A DNA stretch of 64,000 nucleotides from Sulfurovum sp. TSL1 (GTDB lineage: Bacteria > Campylobacterota > Campylobacteria > Campylobacterales > Sulfurovaceae), in assembly GCF_019972135.1 (NCBI RefSeq), contig NZ_BPFI01000001.1:1161106-1225105 (forward strand). Reading direction: 5' to 3'. Each line of letters begins with the position of its first letter. Position 1 is the stretch's first letter. Both the position numbers and the translations under genes were made by a program. This document shows, one piece after another, positions 52,681-60,525 of this stretch. Below the pieces are notes generated by a model, which was not told where the DNA came from, searched no databases, and saw only the letters and a list, made by a program, of their open reading frames with translations.

Positions 52681-53922
52681 TTAAAATATAAAGCCTAGAC
52701 CAAAAGAAAATGTATTGGTATCTACATTATTCACTTCTTTCATCGCATAGTCAGCTTTCAATACCACCTGATCTGCAGGGAAGAAATTTAAACCGATTGT
52801 AACAATTTCTGTCTGAAATGCATCTTCATTCAAGCCGTCTACTGTCTTTTCTACAGGGTTATAGTCTTCGTATTGTGCAAAAACCGGTAATTTATACTCA
52901 AGTCCCACTAAAGAAGAGATATCGTAAGAGACATTGGCATAGTAACCGCTTGCTTCTTCAACAGCACTACTTCCAAGCTTTTCTGCACCATCCAAATTTG
53001 TCTGTGTGTAAAGCCCGTACGCCGAGAACGGACCGTTGTCATAACTTGCATGGATATCAAATATGGTGGTATCAAGTCCAGATACATCGTTAATTGCATC
53101 ATTTTTAAGATTTGAACCATCACCATAGTAGACAGAAGCACCCGCCATAAGTCCATTGATACCCGTATAGTCCACACGGCCTACAAAAGCAGGGTCAAAC
53201 GGCGCATTTGCACTCGAACCAAGTCTTGCACTTCTGATCCATGAACCATTTGGTGTCATAGTATTTGCATTATTTACATTCAATGCATTGATCACACCTG
53301 CCGTATATTCAATATCTACACTGTCAAATCTACCATAGACCAATGCACCGTTCTCATGCCATGTACTAGGTAGAAGGTATTTTTCAATATCCGGTCTTTG
53401 TACCGTGTTAAAGAGTGTCGGTTCATGTCTTTGGTTTATGAGACCCATCGGAGTGAGTACATGCCCAAGTCTAAAGTTTATTTCCTGGCTAAGTAAGAAG
53501 TCTAGGTAAAGAAACTCTACAACTACTTCACCACCATCCTCTGCATTGGCACCATGTTCAAACTCTATCTCAGTGTTCAGTACGATCCAGTCATTGAATT
53601 TGTATCCGAAATAGGTAATAAATCTATAGACATCTGCAAAATCATCCCCATTATCAGGATTTGCATAGAACATTTCACCATATCCCCCTATAGAGAGTGG
53701 GTTTTTAGAAAAATATACTTTAGAAGCTGCCGGTCCCATACCGCTGTATGATTTTTTTGTATCTACAAGTGTAAAGCCACCTGTTTGCGTCGCTAAAACC
53801 TCTTCTGTAAGTACAGTGTTCTGTTCCTCTAATACTTTTACTCTCTCTTCCAATGTAGCTGCCTGTGCACCCATTGCCATCATCGCTGCAACACTTAATG
53901 CCGTTGTCATTTTTTTCATCAT
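52681..53922 (-). CDS. Outer-membrane porin-like barrel, first gene of flavin cassette
   Basis: A 413-residue protein with a signal peptide (cleavage near AQAA, residue 21) and a short coiled coil (TLEERVKVLEEQNTVLTEEV). A beta-barrel follows: NPLSIGGYGEMFYANPD, WIVLNTEIEFEHG, NFRLGHVLTPMGLINQRHEP, ending FSFGLGFIF. It resembles porins often found with periplasmic redox proteins. It is 14 nt upstream of the FMN-binding gene on the same strand, with Fur-like boxes in its promoter. A substrate such as iron chelates is inference. Confidence 0.8.
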   Translation of the reverse strand: MMKKMTTALSVAAMMAMGAQAATLEERVKVLEEQNTVLTEEVLATQTGGFTLVDTKKSYSGMGPAASKVYFSKNPLSIGGYGEMFYANPDNGDDFADVYRFITYFGYKFNDWIVLNTEIEFEHGANAEDGGEVVVEFLYLDFLLSQEINFRLGHVLTPMGLINQRHEPTLFNTVQRPDIEKYLLPSTWHENGALVYGRFDSVDIEYTAGVINALNVNNANTMTPNGSWIRSARLGSSANAPFDPAFVGRVDYTGINGLMAGASVYYGDGSNLKNDAINDVSGLDTTIFDIHASYDNGPFSAYGLYTQTNLDGAEKLGSSAVEEASGYYANVSYDISSLVGLEYKLPVFAQYEDYNPVEKTVDGLNEDAFQTEIVTIGLNFFPADQVVLKADYAMKEVNNVDTNTFSFGLGFIF

Positions 53923-53950
53923 TTTTCCTTGTTTTTATTTGTTTTTGAAT

Positions 53951-53965
53951 TGATAGTTATTATCG
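53951..53965. promoter_or_regulatory. Fur-box-like site 1
   Basis: TGATAGT-T-ATTATCG matches the 7-1-7 Fur consensus TGATAAT-N-ATTATCA at 12 of 14 positions. It lies 28 bp upstream of the porin start codon, in the gap shared with the di-heme peroxidase. Confidence 0.55.
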
Positions 53966-54007
53966 AAATCGTAATTTAGCCAAATGTTTCTTAAATTTTT
54001 ATTAAAA

Positions 54008-54022
54008 TGATAATAATTATTA
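54008..54022. promoter_or_regulatory. Fur-box-like site 2
   Basis: TGATAAT-A-ATTATTA matches the 7-1-7 Fur consensus at 13 of 14 positions. It is 85 bp upstream of the porin start. Nearby ATAATCATTAATAATATTAT adds further half-sites. Confidence 0.6.
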
Positions 54023-54160
54023 AAATATAATCATTAATAATATTATTCAATTAGATAAGCTTTGAAATTCCCTTATATAAGGGCTTTGAGGATTGTGCAG
54101 AAAATTAAAAATATATTTTATTTTCATGATATTTTAAGAAAATCAAGATAAAGTTGCATT

Positions 54161-54175
54161 TGATAATTGTTATCA
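54161..54175. promoter_or_regulatory. Fur-box-like site 3, ahead of the di-heme peroxidase
   Basis: TGATAAT-T-GTTATCA matches the 7-1-7 Fur consensus at 13 of 14 positions and is part of a perfect TTGATAA / TTATCAA palindrome. It ends 22 bp before the peroxidase ATG, where a bound repressor would block transcription or initiation. Confidence 0.65.
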
Positions 54176-54197
54176 ATACAATATAAAAGGACATGAA

Positions 54198-55328
54198 ATG
54201 AAATTCAATACGCTTTTGGCCACTACACTGACCGGTCTTATCTTTACAGGATGCGGAGGAGGTAGTTCCTCTTCAGAGAACTTTGGGAGGAATCAGATTG
54301 CATTGGGAGAAAAACTCTATCATGATACGAATCTCTCTAATAATAGAACGATGTCCTGTGCAACCTGTCATGTCATAGAGAATGCTTTTGTAGATCCTAG
54401 ACCTACAAACTTGAGTTTAGGTGCTTCTCTGGGTGATGACGGCCTTTCTATAGGAGATAGAAATGCACCTATTGCAGCCTATGCTAAATTTATACCAAGA
54501 TTTCATTTTGATACACACGAAGGACTCTATATAGGAGGACAATTTTTAGATGGAAGAGCCTTAGACCTTACAGAACAGGCAAAAGGCCCCTTTTTGAATC
54601 CTGTTGAAATGAATATGCCAGATGCGGCATCGGTCATAGCAAGAGTACAAGAGAATGCAGAATATGTGCAGGCATTTAAAGCAATATATGGAGATGATAT
54701 CTTCAATAATACACAAAAAGCCTATGAAGCGCTTGCTGACACCATTGCAAAATTTGAAAAAAGTAATACTTTTTCTCCTTTTAGTTCCAAATATGATAAA
54801 GCCCTCAAAGGAGATGCCATACTCACAGAACAGGAGACGAGAGGATTGGCCCTTTTTAACGGGAAAGCAGAGTGTGCTGCATGTCACCCCTCTGATGGTA
54901 CCCATGCACAATTTACAGACTTTTCCTATGATAACTTAGGCGTACCGGTCAATCATGCACTGCGTGATGCCAATGGGAAAGGAGATACTTTTGTAGACAA
55001 TGGTCTTTATAACAATCCACATGTGAATGATGCCGGCCTTAAAGGGGCATTTAGAGTGTCTACTTTGCGAAACATCGCTGTTACTGGACCCTATATGCAC
55101 AACGGTGTCTTTAAAGACTTGGCTACAGTGGTACATTTCTATAATACAAGAGATGTTCCCGGTGCTGTCAATCCTGAAACAGGCGAAGTATGGGAAAAAG
55201 GTGAAGTAGATATAAATAAAAATACCGCAGAACTTGGTAACCTTGGATTAACTGCTGAAGAAGAAGCAGATCTAGTTGCCTTTCTCAAAACGCTTACCGA
55301 TGAACAATATGAACATTTGATCCCATAA
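54198..55328 (+). CDS. Di-heme cytochrome c peroxidase / MauG-family lipoprotein
   Basis: A 376-residue periplasmic enzyme. The signal ends in a lipobox (LIFTGC, Cys19), so it is lipid-anchored. The N-terminal heme site is CATCH (near 52-56), the C-terminal one is CAACH (near 227-231). The latter is followed by a conserved FTDFSYDNLGVP and the ligand-loop region GPYMHNG. Family members reduce hydrogen peroxide or oxidise protein side chains. It is divergent from the flavin cassette across three Fur-like boxes, so joint iron control is likely. Confidence 0.88.
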   Translation: MKFNTLLATTLTGLIFTGCGGGSSSSENFGRNQIALGEKLYHDTNLSNNRTMSCATCHVIENAFVDPRPTNLSLGASLGDDGLSIGDRNAPIAAYAKFIPRFHFDTHEGLYIGGQFLDGRALDLTEQAKGPFLNPVEMNMPDAASVIARVQENAEYVQAFKAIYGDDIFNNTQKAYEALADTIAKFEKSNTFSPFSSKYDKALKGDAILTEQETRGLALFNGKAECAACHPSDGTHAQFTDFSYDNLGVPVNHALRDANGKGDTFVDNGLYNNPHVNDAGLKGAFRVSTLRNIAVTGPYMHNGVFKDLATVVHFYNTRDVPGAVNPETGEVWEKGEVDINKNTAELGNLGLTAEEEADLVAFLKTLTDEQYEHLIP

Positions 55329-55413
55329 TATTTTTCTTATGTACCCTATGTCATACACAAACATCATTTTTTATGGCATAATAAATTTATATAATTAACT
55401 AAAAGGATATATT

Positions 55414-55611
55414 ATGAAATGTAACATAGGAAAAATAGATAGGATCATCCGAACTATAATTGGTGTGGCTTTACTGGTTTGGGGAATCATGAATAACAAT
55501 ATCATTGCAGATGTTGTAGGAGGAGTCCTTCTCTTGACTGTTATTATAGGATGGTGTCCACCTTATGCATTACTTGGAATAAATACAGGGTGTAAAACCA
55601 AGAACGATTAA
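55414..55611 (+). CDS. DUF2892 small membrane protein
   Basis: A 65-residue protein with the family pattern: an N-terminal CNIGKIDRIIRTIIGVALLVWGI, a second helix, and the closing GWCPPYALLGINTGC. The cysteines near 48 and 60 are typical; YgaP-like proteins carry this domain beside rhodanese. It has an AAAAGGATAT ribosome site. It stands between the di-heme peroxidase and the DUF1538 operon. Role unknown, possibly linked to sulfur chemistry. Confidence 0.88.
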   Translation: MKCNIGKIDRIIRTIIGVALLVWGIMNNNIIADVVGGVLLLTVIIGWCPPYALLGINTGCKTKND

Positions 55612-55703
55612 GTTACGAGATCCTTAATCTACAACTTGAGACTAAAGGATACAGTTTAACATTTTCATCGAGGGTAATACGCTTTTATAGCATAGAATAA
55701 TCT

Positions 55704-55718
55704 TATAATAGATATAAT
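55704..55718 (+). promoter_or_regulatory. Two overlapping-phase -10 boxes ahead of the DUF1538 gene
   Basis: TATAAT occurs at 55704-55709 and again at 55713-55718, only 17 and 8 nt before the ATG at 55727. Neither has a clear -35. No ribosome binding site lies between them and the start. Transcription from either would give a message with almost no leader. Confidence 0.45.
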
Positions 55719-55726
55719 TTCTTTCA

Positions 55727-57262
55727 ATGAAAGAAAGTTTAAATATATTTTATGGAGATCTAAAAAATTCGTTTAAAGATCTCCTTCCCATTATCATTGT
55801 TGTTGCCCTGTTTCAAGGTATCATCATCCGGACTGTGCCGGATAATCTCACTTCGATTGTTATAGGTCTTACGATCGTGGCAATAGGATTGGCACTTTTT
55901 ATCCGTGGTCTTGAACTGGGTATCTTTCCCATAGGAGAAGGATTGGCCATAGACTTTGCTAAAAAAGGTTCGGTCTTTTGGCTGTTGCTTTTTGCTTTTA
56001 CTATAGGGTTTTCAACCACTGTAGCAGAACCTGCACTTATCGCCATAGCAGATAAAGCCGCGTTGATATCTAATGGTCTGATAGATGCTTTCTGGCTTCG
56101 TATGACCGTTGCACTCTCTGTAGGATTTGCCATCGCACTGGGTACACTTCGTATCTTATTGGGGCATCCTATAGCTTACTACATTATCAGTGGATATATT
56201 TTAGTGGTACTTGTTACTTTTTTTGCGCCCAAAGAGATCATCGGACTGGCATATGACAGTGGCGGGGTCACCACTTCTACGGTGACTGTTCCACTGGTGG
56301 CTGCGTTGGGGATCGGTTTGTCTTCAAGTATCAAAGGGCGTAATCCGGCCATAGACGGCTTTGGCCTGATCGCGTTTGCATCTCTGACACCCATGATATT
56401 TGTACAGATCTACGGTATCATCGTTTACAATGCAGGAGAGACAAGTGCCCTATCTACCGTAGTTACAGAAGTTGCTGAAAGTACAAAGAGTGCAGCGACT
56501 GCCTATACTTTTTCAGCGATGGACATCTTTATGGAACTCCTGGGTGTGATCAAGGATGTTGCCCCTATTCTCATCGTGATATTCTTTTTTCAGTATGTCA
56601 TTATCAAAAAACCTGTGGCATACTTACATAAGATAGCCACAGGTATCATTATGGTGATCCTGGGGCTTTATGCATTCATCGTAGGACTTGAAATGGGACT
56701 TTTCCCCATAGGAGAGACCATCGCTTTTCAGCTTACGGATACGGGTAACTACCTTCTTATTTATTTGTTCGCATTTCTTATAGGTTTCTCTACGACGATG
56801 GCAGAACCTGCACTCTTGGCTATAGCCATCAAAGCAGATGAGATAAGTGAAGGGAAAATTAAACAAAATATACTTAGAATGATAGTAGCATTTGGTGTGG
56901 CTATCGGGATCGGGTTGGGTTCATACCGTATCGTTGCTGGTGATCCTATACATTACTATATTATTGTAGGCTATATCTTTGTGATTATTTTTACCTATTT
57001 TGCACCAAAATACATTATACCCATTGCCTATGACAGTGGTGGGGTTACCACTTCAACGGTCACCGTACCTTTGGTTGCAGCACTGGGCTTGGGATTGGCA
57101 GAAAACCTGGAATGGTGTGATCCACTGATAGATGGGTTTGGTCTCATTGCCTTTGCCTCCCTGTTTCCGATGCTTACTGTGATGGGGTATGGGATTTACG
57201 CAGAATATTATAAAAAGCAACAGAAGGTAGAACCATCCAATATTGAAGGAGAAGCATTATGA
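55727..57262 (+). CDS. Internally duplicated DUF1538 membrane transporter
   Basis: A 511-residue inner-membrane protein made of two DUF1538 units, each about 250 residues with six or more helices. Duplicated motifs are exactly 259 residues apart: FSTTVAEPA at 95 and FSTTMAEPA at 354; [20 protein letters not shown] at 176 and 435; [12 protein letters not shown] in both. As I recall, a DUF1538 protein pair (UmpAB) from Halomonas was reported as a cation/proton antiporter; here both halves are fused. Its stop overlaps the PII-like gene start (ATGA), and a CBS protein follows, so ligand control is likely. Confidence 0.87.
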   Translation: MKESLNIFYGDLKNSFKDLLPIIIVVALFQGIIIRTVPDNLTSIVIGLTIVAIGLALFIRGLELGIFPIGEGLAIDFAKKGSVFWLLLFAFTIGFSTTVAEPALIAIADKAALISNGLIDAFWLRMTVALSVGFAIALGTLRILLGHPIAYYIISGYILVVLVTFFAPKEIIGLAYDSGGVTTSTVTVPLVAALGIGLSSSIKGRNPAIDGFGLIAFASLTPMIFVQIYGIIVYNAGETSALSTVVTEVAESTKSAATAYTFSAMDIFMELLGVIKDVAPILIVIFFFQYVIIKKPVAYLHKIATGIIMVILGLYAFIVGLEMGLFPIGETIAFQLTDTGNYLLIYLFAFLIGFSTTMAEPALLAIAIKADEISEGKIKQNILRMIVAFGVAIGIGLGSYRIVAGDPIHYYIIVGYIFVIIFTYFAPKYIIPIAYDSGGVTTSTVTVPLVAALGLGLAENLEWCDPLIDGFGLIAFASLFPMLTVMGYGIYAEYYKKQQKVEPSNIEGEAL

Positions 57263-57609
57263 AATTCACAGCACTGATCGTCATCATACAGGATAAAGAT
57301 GAAGAAGCCGCTATAGAAGCTGCCAAGGGAGCAGGAGCAGGTTCTGTAACTATTTTACATGGAAAAAATATCGGGCTTGAAGAGAAAAAAGTGTTCTTTG
57401 GTCTTACACTTGAGGAAAATGTCTCTGTACTGCTTTTTGTCTTACCGAGAAAACTCTCACTGCAGGTCATGCGCTTGCTTCGTGAAAAGTTCGATCTGGA
57501 CAACCCGGAAAACAGCGGATTGGCATTTACTCTACCATTAACGCATGTAGCAGGTCTTGATACCAAAGAGTTACACAAATTTGAACATGATATCAAATCG
57601 ATAATATAA
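57259..57609 (+). CDS. PII-like regulatory protein
   Basis: A 116-residue small protein with a ferredoxin-like PII pattern: strand [12 protein letters not shown], helix [23 protein letters not shown], then [28 protein letters not shown] and the closing [14 protein letters not shown]. It lacks the classical uridylylated T-loop tyrosine context of GlnB. PII-like proteins beside transporters (for example SbtB with SbtA) bind nucleotides and gate the transporter. Its ATG overlaps the DUF1538 stop. Confidence 0.8.
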   Translation: MKFTALIVIIQDKDEEAAIEAAKGAGAGSVTILHGKNIGLEEKKVFFGLTLEENVSVLLFVLPRKLSLQVMRLLREKFDLDNPENSGLAFTLPLTHVAGLDTKELHKFEHDIKSII

Positions 57610-57620
57610 AGGAGAAATCA

Positions 57621-58013
57621 ATGTTAGTAGAAAAAGTAATGACACCTAAAGAAAAATTGATAGTGATCTCAGTGATGTCAACAGTCAGAGAAGCACTGAA
57701 GTTAATGAAAGAACACCAGGTACGCTCTGTCATTGTAGACAAAAACACAGAGGATGGTGCCTATGGACTTTTGACCTTTAAAAATATTTTGCAAAGTATC
57801 GTTGCGGAGGATGGTGACATCGATCTGCTCAATGTCTATGACATTGCTACAACACCGGCCTTCTCTGTCTCTGCTAAACTTGATGTAAAGTATGCGGCAA
57901 AAATGATGGTACAAAACAGCATTAAACGTCTACTGGTCATTGATAACAATGAACTTTACGGTATCCTCACCATGACCGATATCATTGGTATCCTTATGGA
58001 TAGTGTAGAATAA
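57621..58013 (+). CDS. Stand-alone CBS-domain pair protein
   Basis: A 130-residue protein that is one Bateman module: CBS1 (residues about 3-60, VMTPKEKLIVISVMSTVREALKLMKEHQVRSVIVD) and CBS2 (about 75-128, ATTPAFSVSAKLDVKYAAKMMVQNSIKRLLVID...GILTMTDII). CBS pairs sense adenine nucleotides and often regulate channels and transporters. It follows the PII-like gene by 11 nt, behind AAAGGAGA. It ends 2 nt before the convergent kinase gene stop. Confidence 0.88.
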   Translation: MLVEKVMTPKEKLIVISVMSTVREALKLMKEHQVRSVIVDKNTEDGAYGLLTFKNILQSIVAEDGDIDLLNVYDIATTPAFSVSAKLDVKYAAKMMVQNSIKRLLVIDNNELYGILTMTDIIGILMDSVE

Positions 58014-58015
58014 CG

Positions 58016-59224
58016 TTATTTTTTTACGACAGGAAAGGTAAGTATAAAGGTACTTCCTTCTCCTTTTTTAGACTCCAGATCCAATTTTATTTTGTATTCT
58101 TTACAAATAGAAAGGACGATATTCAACCCTATACCAAAACCGCCACGTTCATCATTTTCTCTATAGTAGCGCTTAAAGATATCATCCTGTACTTTTTTAT
58201 CTATACCAACCCCCGTATCTTTCACCTTTAACACATGGTCCTTCAGCGTAATAGAAATACTGTCCCCCACGTCAGAATATTTGATGGCATTGGAGAGTAA
58301 ATTATCTATGAGTCTATACGAAGATGTTTTAGGTATCAGCACTTCTGTAGGTTCAAGATCCAGTGAGATATGCAGACGTTTAGAATCAATGAGTTCCTTC
58401 ACATATTCAGCCCTCTCTTTTACCACATCGGAAAAACACAATACTTCTGAAGATTCGACCTTACCTTCAAGTCTATAGGTGAGAGAACTGTACATCACAG
58501 AAAGTCTTTTCGCACTGGCCTCCAAACGTTTCAATTTTTTGGGCTCAATGTCTTTCAACGACTGTATCGTCATCAGTATGGCTGCAATGGGGGTATTGAG
58601 TTCATGTGTCGTATCTGAAATGAAATTATCTAAAGACTCTATCTGTTCCCTGACCGGTCTTAAAAATAGACGTCCTAAAAAATATCCTACTATCCCCATC
58701 AGTATAAATGATAATACTAAGTAACCTATGATCTTGATACGTAAACTCTGTACATTTTTTGAAAGCGCATTCTCTTTTAATACAATATAGTGCACACCTA
58801 AATGGTTGCTCTTGTCTTCTATGATAGTATAAGCACTTCCATTTTCAATGAAGAAGTCTTGATCAGTTACTTTAAAATTATCGACTTCCGTGTAGATAGG
58901 TCTTTTATCCTTATCATAGTACCCTACATGAAAACGGCAATGTTTTAAATGTTTTAAGAAGTCATTTTGACTCGCCAAATCCATCTCGCCTTTTGCGTCA
59001 TCCTGCATAGCTTTCATCACAATGGAAGAAGATAACATACGTGCCTGGTACATCATTTCAAATTTTATGGCATTTTGCATAGAAACACGGTTATTTTCAA
59101 AGAAAAGGTACCCTATGATCGCAAGTAATATGAAGACCGATATCAGATAGACAGCTAAAAAACTAAAAAGTGATTTACGCTCATACGATGTTAAAACGAT
59201 AACCTTCTCCTTTAATGTTCTCAA
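58016..59224 (-). CDS. Sensor histidine kinase
   Basis: A 402-residue membrane kinase. Two helices (about 19-41, 168-188) enclose a periplasmic sensor of about 125 residues. HisKA has the phospho-acceptor in SDTTHELNTPIAAIL (near 210). The ATPase domain shows DNLLSNAIKYSD, VKDTGVGID and GGFGIGLNIVLSI. The start is TTG at 59222-59224, inside the regulator gene (44-nt overlap), with AAAGAG upstream; no other usable start keeps the first helix. It forms a two-component pair with the upstream regulator. Confidence 0.9.
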   Translation of the reverse strand: MRTLKEKVIVLTSYERKSLFSFLAVYLISVFILLAIIGYLFFENNRVSMQNAIKFEMMYQARMLSSSIVMKAMQDDAKGEMDLASQNDFLKHLKHCRFHVGYYDKDKRPIYTEVDNFKVTDQDFFIENGSAYTIIEDKSNHLGVHYIVLKENALSKNVQSLRIKIIGYLVLSFILMGIVGYFLGRLFLRPVREQIESLDNFISDTTHELNTPIAAILMTIQSLKDIEPKKLKRLEASAKRLSVMYSSLTYRLEGKVESSEVLCFSDVVKERAEYVKELIDSKRLHISLDLEPTEVLIPKTSSYRLIDNLLSNAIKYSDVGDSISITLKDHVLKVKDTGVGIDKKVQDDIFKRYYRENDERGGFGIGLNIVLSICKEYKIKLDLESKKGEGSTFILTFPVVKK

Positions 59225-59840
59225 AATACTCTTTATCGAACATCTTTCTCAGATTTTTAATATACGTACGGATCGTCGCATGCGCAGGAATATTTTCATC
59301 GTCCCATACATTTTCTATGATCTCATCGCAAGAGATGATCTTCCCTATATTACGGATAAAGTACTCAAGTACCTGTGATTCTTTCTGCCTCATCTCGATC
59401 ACTCTGTCTTTTAGAAAAATTTGATGTGCTTTAGGAATGAACCTCATACCGTCAAACTCAATCTCTTCTTGTAAACGGTAAAGCCTGACTATATGTTCTA
59501 TCCGGGCATTTAATTCCTCAAGTTCAAAAGGCTTTTTCAGGTAATCATCTGCGCCCAGGTCAAAACCTTTTTTGAGATCCTCTACCCCTGCAAGTGAGGT
59601 GATATATATCGCCGGTGTGGTGTTACCGATCTCACGTAAGTATGAAAGTATCTCGAAACCATCAATGTTAGGTACATTCACATCTAAAAGCATCATATCA
59701 TACGAACCGGAACCTATCGCATCGAGGGCTTTTTCACCATCAAAAAAACTCTCTACTTTATACCCTTTTTCTATAAGAAACTCCTCCATGATCTCCTGCA
59801 GTATCACATCATCTTCAAGCAGTAATATATTCATCCCCAA
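59181..59840 (-). CDS. OmpR-family response regulator
   Basis: A 219-residue protein. The receiver domain (1-118) has the acidic pair EDD (9-11), the phospho-acceptor in MLLDVNVPN (Asp about 53), the switch YITSLAG and KKPFEL. The C-terminal winged helix (about 130-219) contains RQKESQVLEYFIRN and ATIRTYIKNLRKMF. It is transcribed with the kinase. A 9-6-9 palindrome just upstream could be its own binding site. Confidence 0.92.
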   Translation of the reverse strand: MGMNILLLEDDVILQEIMEEFLIEKGYKVESFFDGEKALDAIGSGSYDMMLLDVNVPNIDGFEILSYLREIGNTTPAIYITSLAGVEDLKKGFDLGADDYLKKPFELEELNARIEHIVRLYRLQEEIEFDGMRFIPKAHQIFLKDRVIEMRQKESQVLEYFIRNIGKIISCDEIIENVWDDENIPAHATIRTYIKNLRKMFDKEYFENIKGEGYRFNIV

Positions 59841-59875
59841 CCTTCTTTAAATTCAATGATATATTTTAACATACT

Positions 59876-59899
59876 CTATGTGTAGAAGAGTACACATAG
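59876..59899. promoter_or_regulatory. 9-6-9 palindromic operator in divergent promoter
   Basis: Perfect arms CTATGTGTA / TACACATAG separated by 6 nt, in the 119-bp gap between the response regulator and the small lipoprotein gene. It directly precedes an extended -10 (TGCTATAAT, 59906-59914) reading toward the lipoprotein, so it covers the -35 area. Confidence 0.6.
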
Positions 59900-59905
59900 G
59901 ATTTA

Positions 59906-59914
59906 TGCTATAAT
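59906..59914 (+). promoter_or_regulatory. Extended -10 promoter of the small lipoprotein gene
   Basis: TGCTATAAT is a perfect extended -10 element, 46 bp upstream of the ATG at 59960. The -35 region is replaced by the palindrome at 59876-59899, as expected for a regulated promoter. Confidence 0.55.
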
Positions 59915-59959
59915 CCCGCATCACAATGACCAACACTTCACTACAGGGAGCCCCACACC

Positions 59960-60145
59960 ATGCGAGGAATTAAAAGATCAGTACTCTGTGTACTCATCAC
60001 TTTGCTTTTATTTTCCGGATGTACACAGGTCGTAACAATACCTGTCTCTGTTGCAGGCTCTGTCGTAGGTGCGACTGTAGATGTAGCGGGTTCAGCGGTC
60101 AATGCAGTCACAGACTCGAACGACGACGAAGCGTGTGAAGATTAA
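59960..60145 (+). CDS. Small lipoprotein
   Basis: A 61-residue protein: basic start MRGIKRS, hydrophobic segment, and lipobox LLFSGC (Cys21). The mature part is 41 residues, mostly small and valine/alanine-rich with a VxxAGSxVxAxxD rhythm (VAGSVVGATVDVAGSAVNAV), ending in an acidic DDEACED. Function unknown; possibly a small envelope or stress lipoprotein. It is divergent from the two-component genes. Its stop overlaps the convergent chorismate mutase stop by 4 nt. Confidence 0.75.
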   Translation: MRGIKRSVLCVLITLLLFSGCTQVVTIPVSVAGSVVGATVDVAGSAVNAVTDSNDDEACED

Positions 60146-60441
60146 TACCTCTGTGCATTCTTAAATTCAGAAATTTCACTTTCAACCATCTCATCTATCA
60201 TTCTTACATAGAGATCATTGATAAGGTTAGGAGACAATCCAAGTGAAATTGCTTGTTCTCTTACATGGGCGATCACATCTGCGATCCTATCCTCTGCTTT
60301 GACCTCATCTACACTGGTTTTAAAATGTGCTATCTGTTTAATATACTCATTGCGTTTAGCGATCAGTTCTACGATCTCTCGATCTACACTATCGATCTCA
60401 TTTCTCGCTTCTTCAAGTGTGTTACACTTTTTAATATCCAT
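60142..60441 (-). CDS. Chorismate mutase (AroQ class, PchB-like)
   Basis: A 99-residue all-helical protein of the AroQ fold: LEEARNEIDSVDREIVELIAKRNEYIKQIAHFK (helix 1, with the active-site arginine/lysine pattern), EDRIADVIAHVREQAISLGLSPNLI, then a closing helix with MIDEMVESEISEF. It would convert chorismate to prephenate for Phe/Tyr synthesis; the stand-alone form also resembles isochorismate-pyruvate lyases. No aromatic genes are adjacent, so the exact reaction is not fixed. Confidence 0.85.
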   Translation of the reverse strand: MDIKKCNTLEEARNEIDSVDREIVELIAKRNEYIKQIAHFKTSVDEVKAEDRIADVIAHVREQAISLGLSPNLINDLYVRMIDEMVESEISEFKNAQRY

Positions 60442-60525
60442 ATTCTATCCTTACATTAGTATCGCTATCATTTCGGTATTATAACCTAATAATATCCAAA
60501 GTAATATTTTAGCTATAATGATAAA

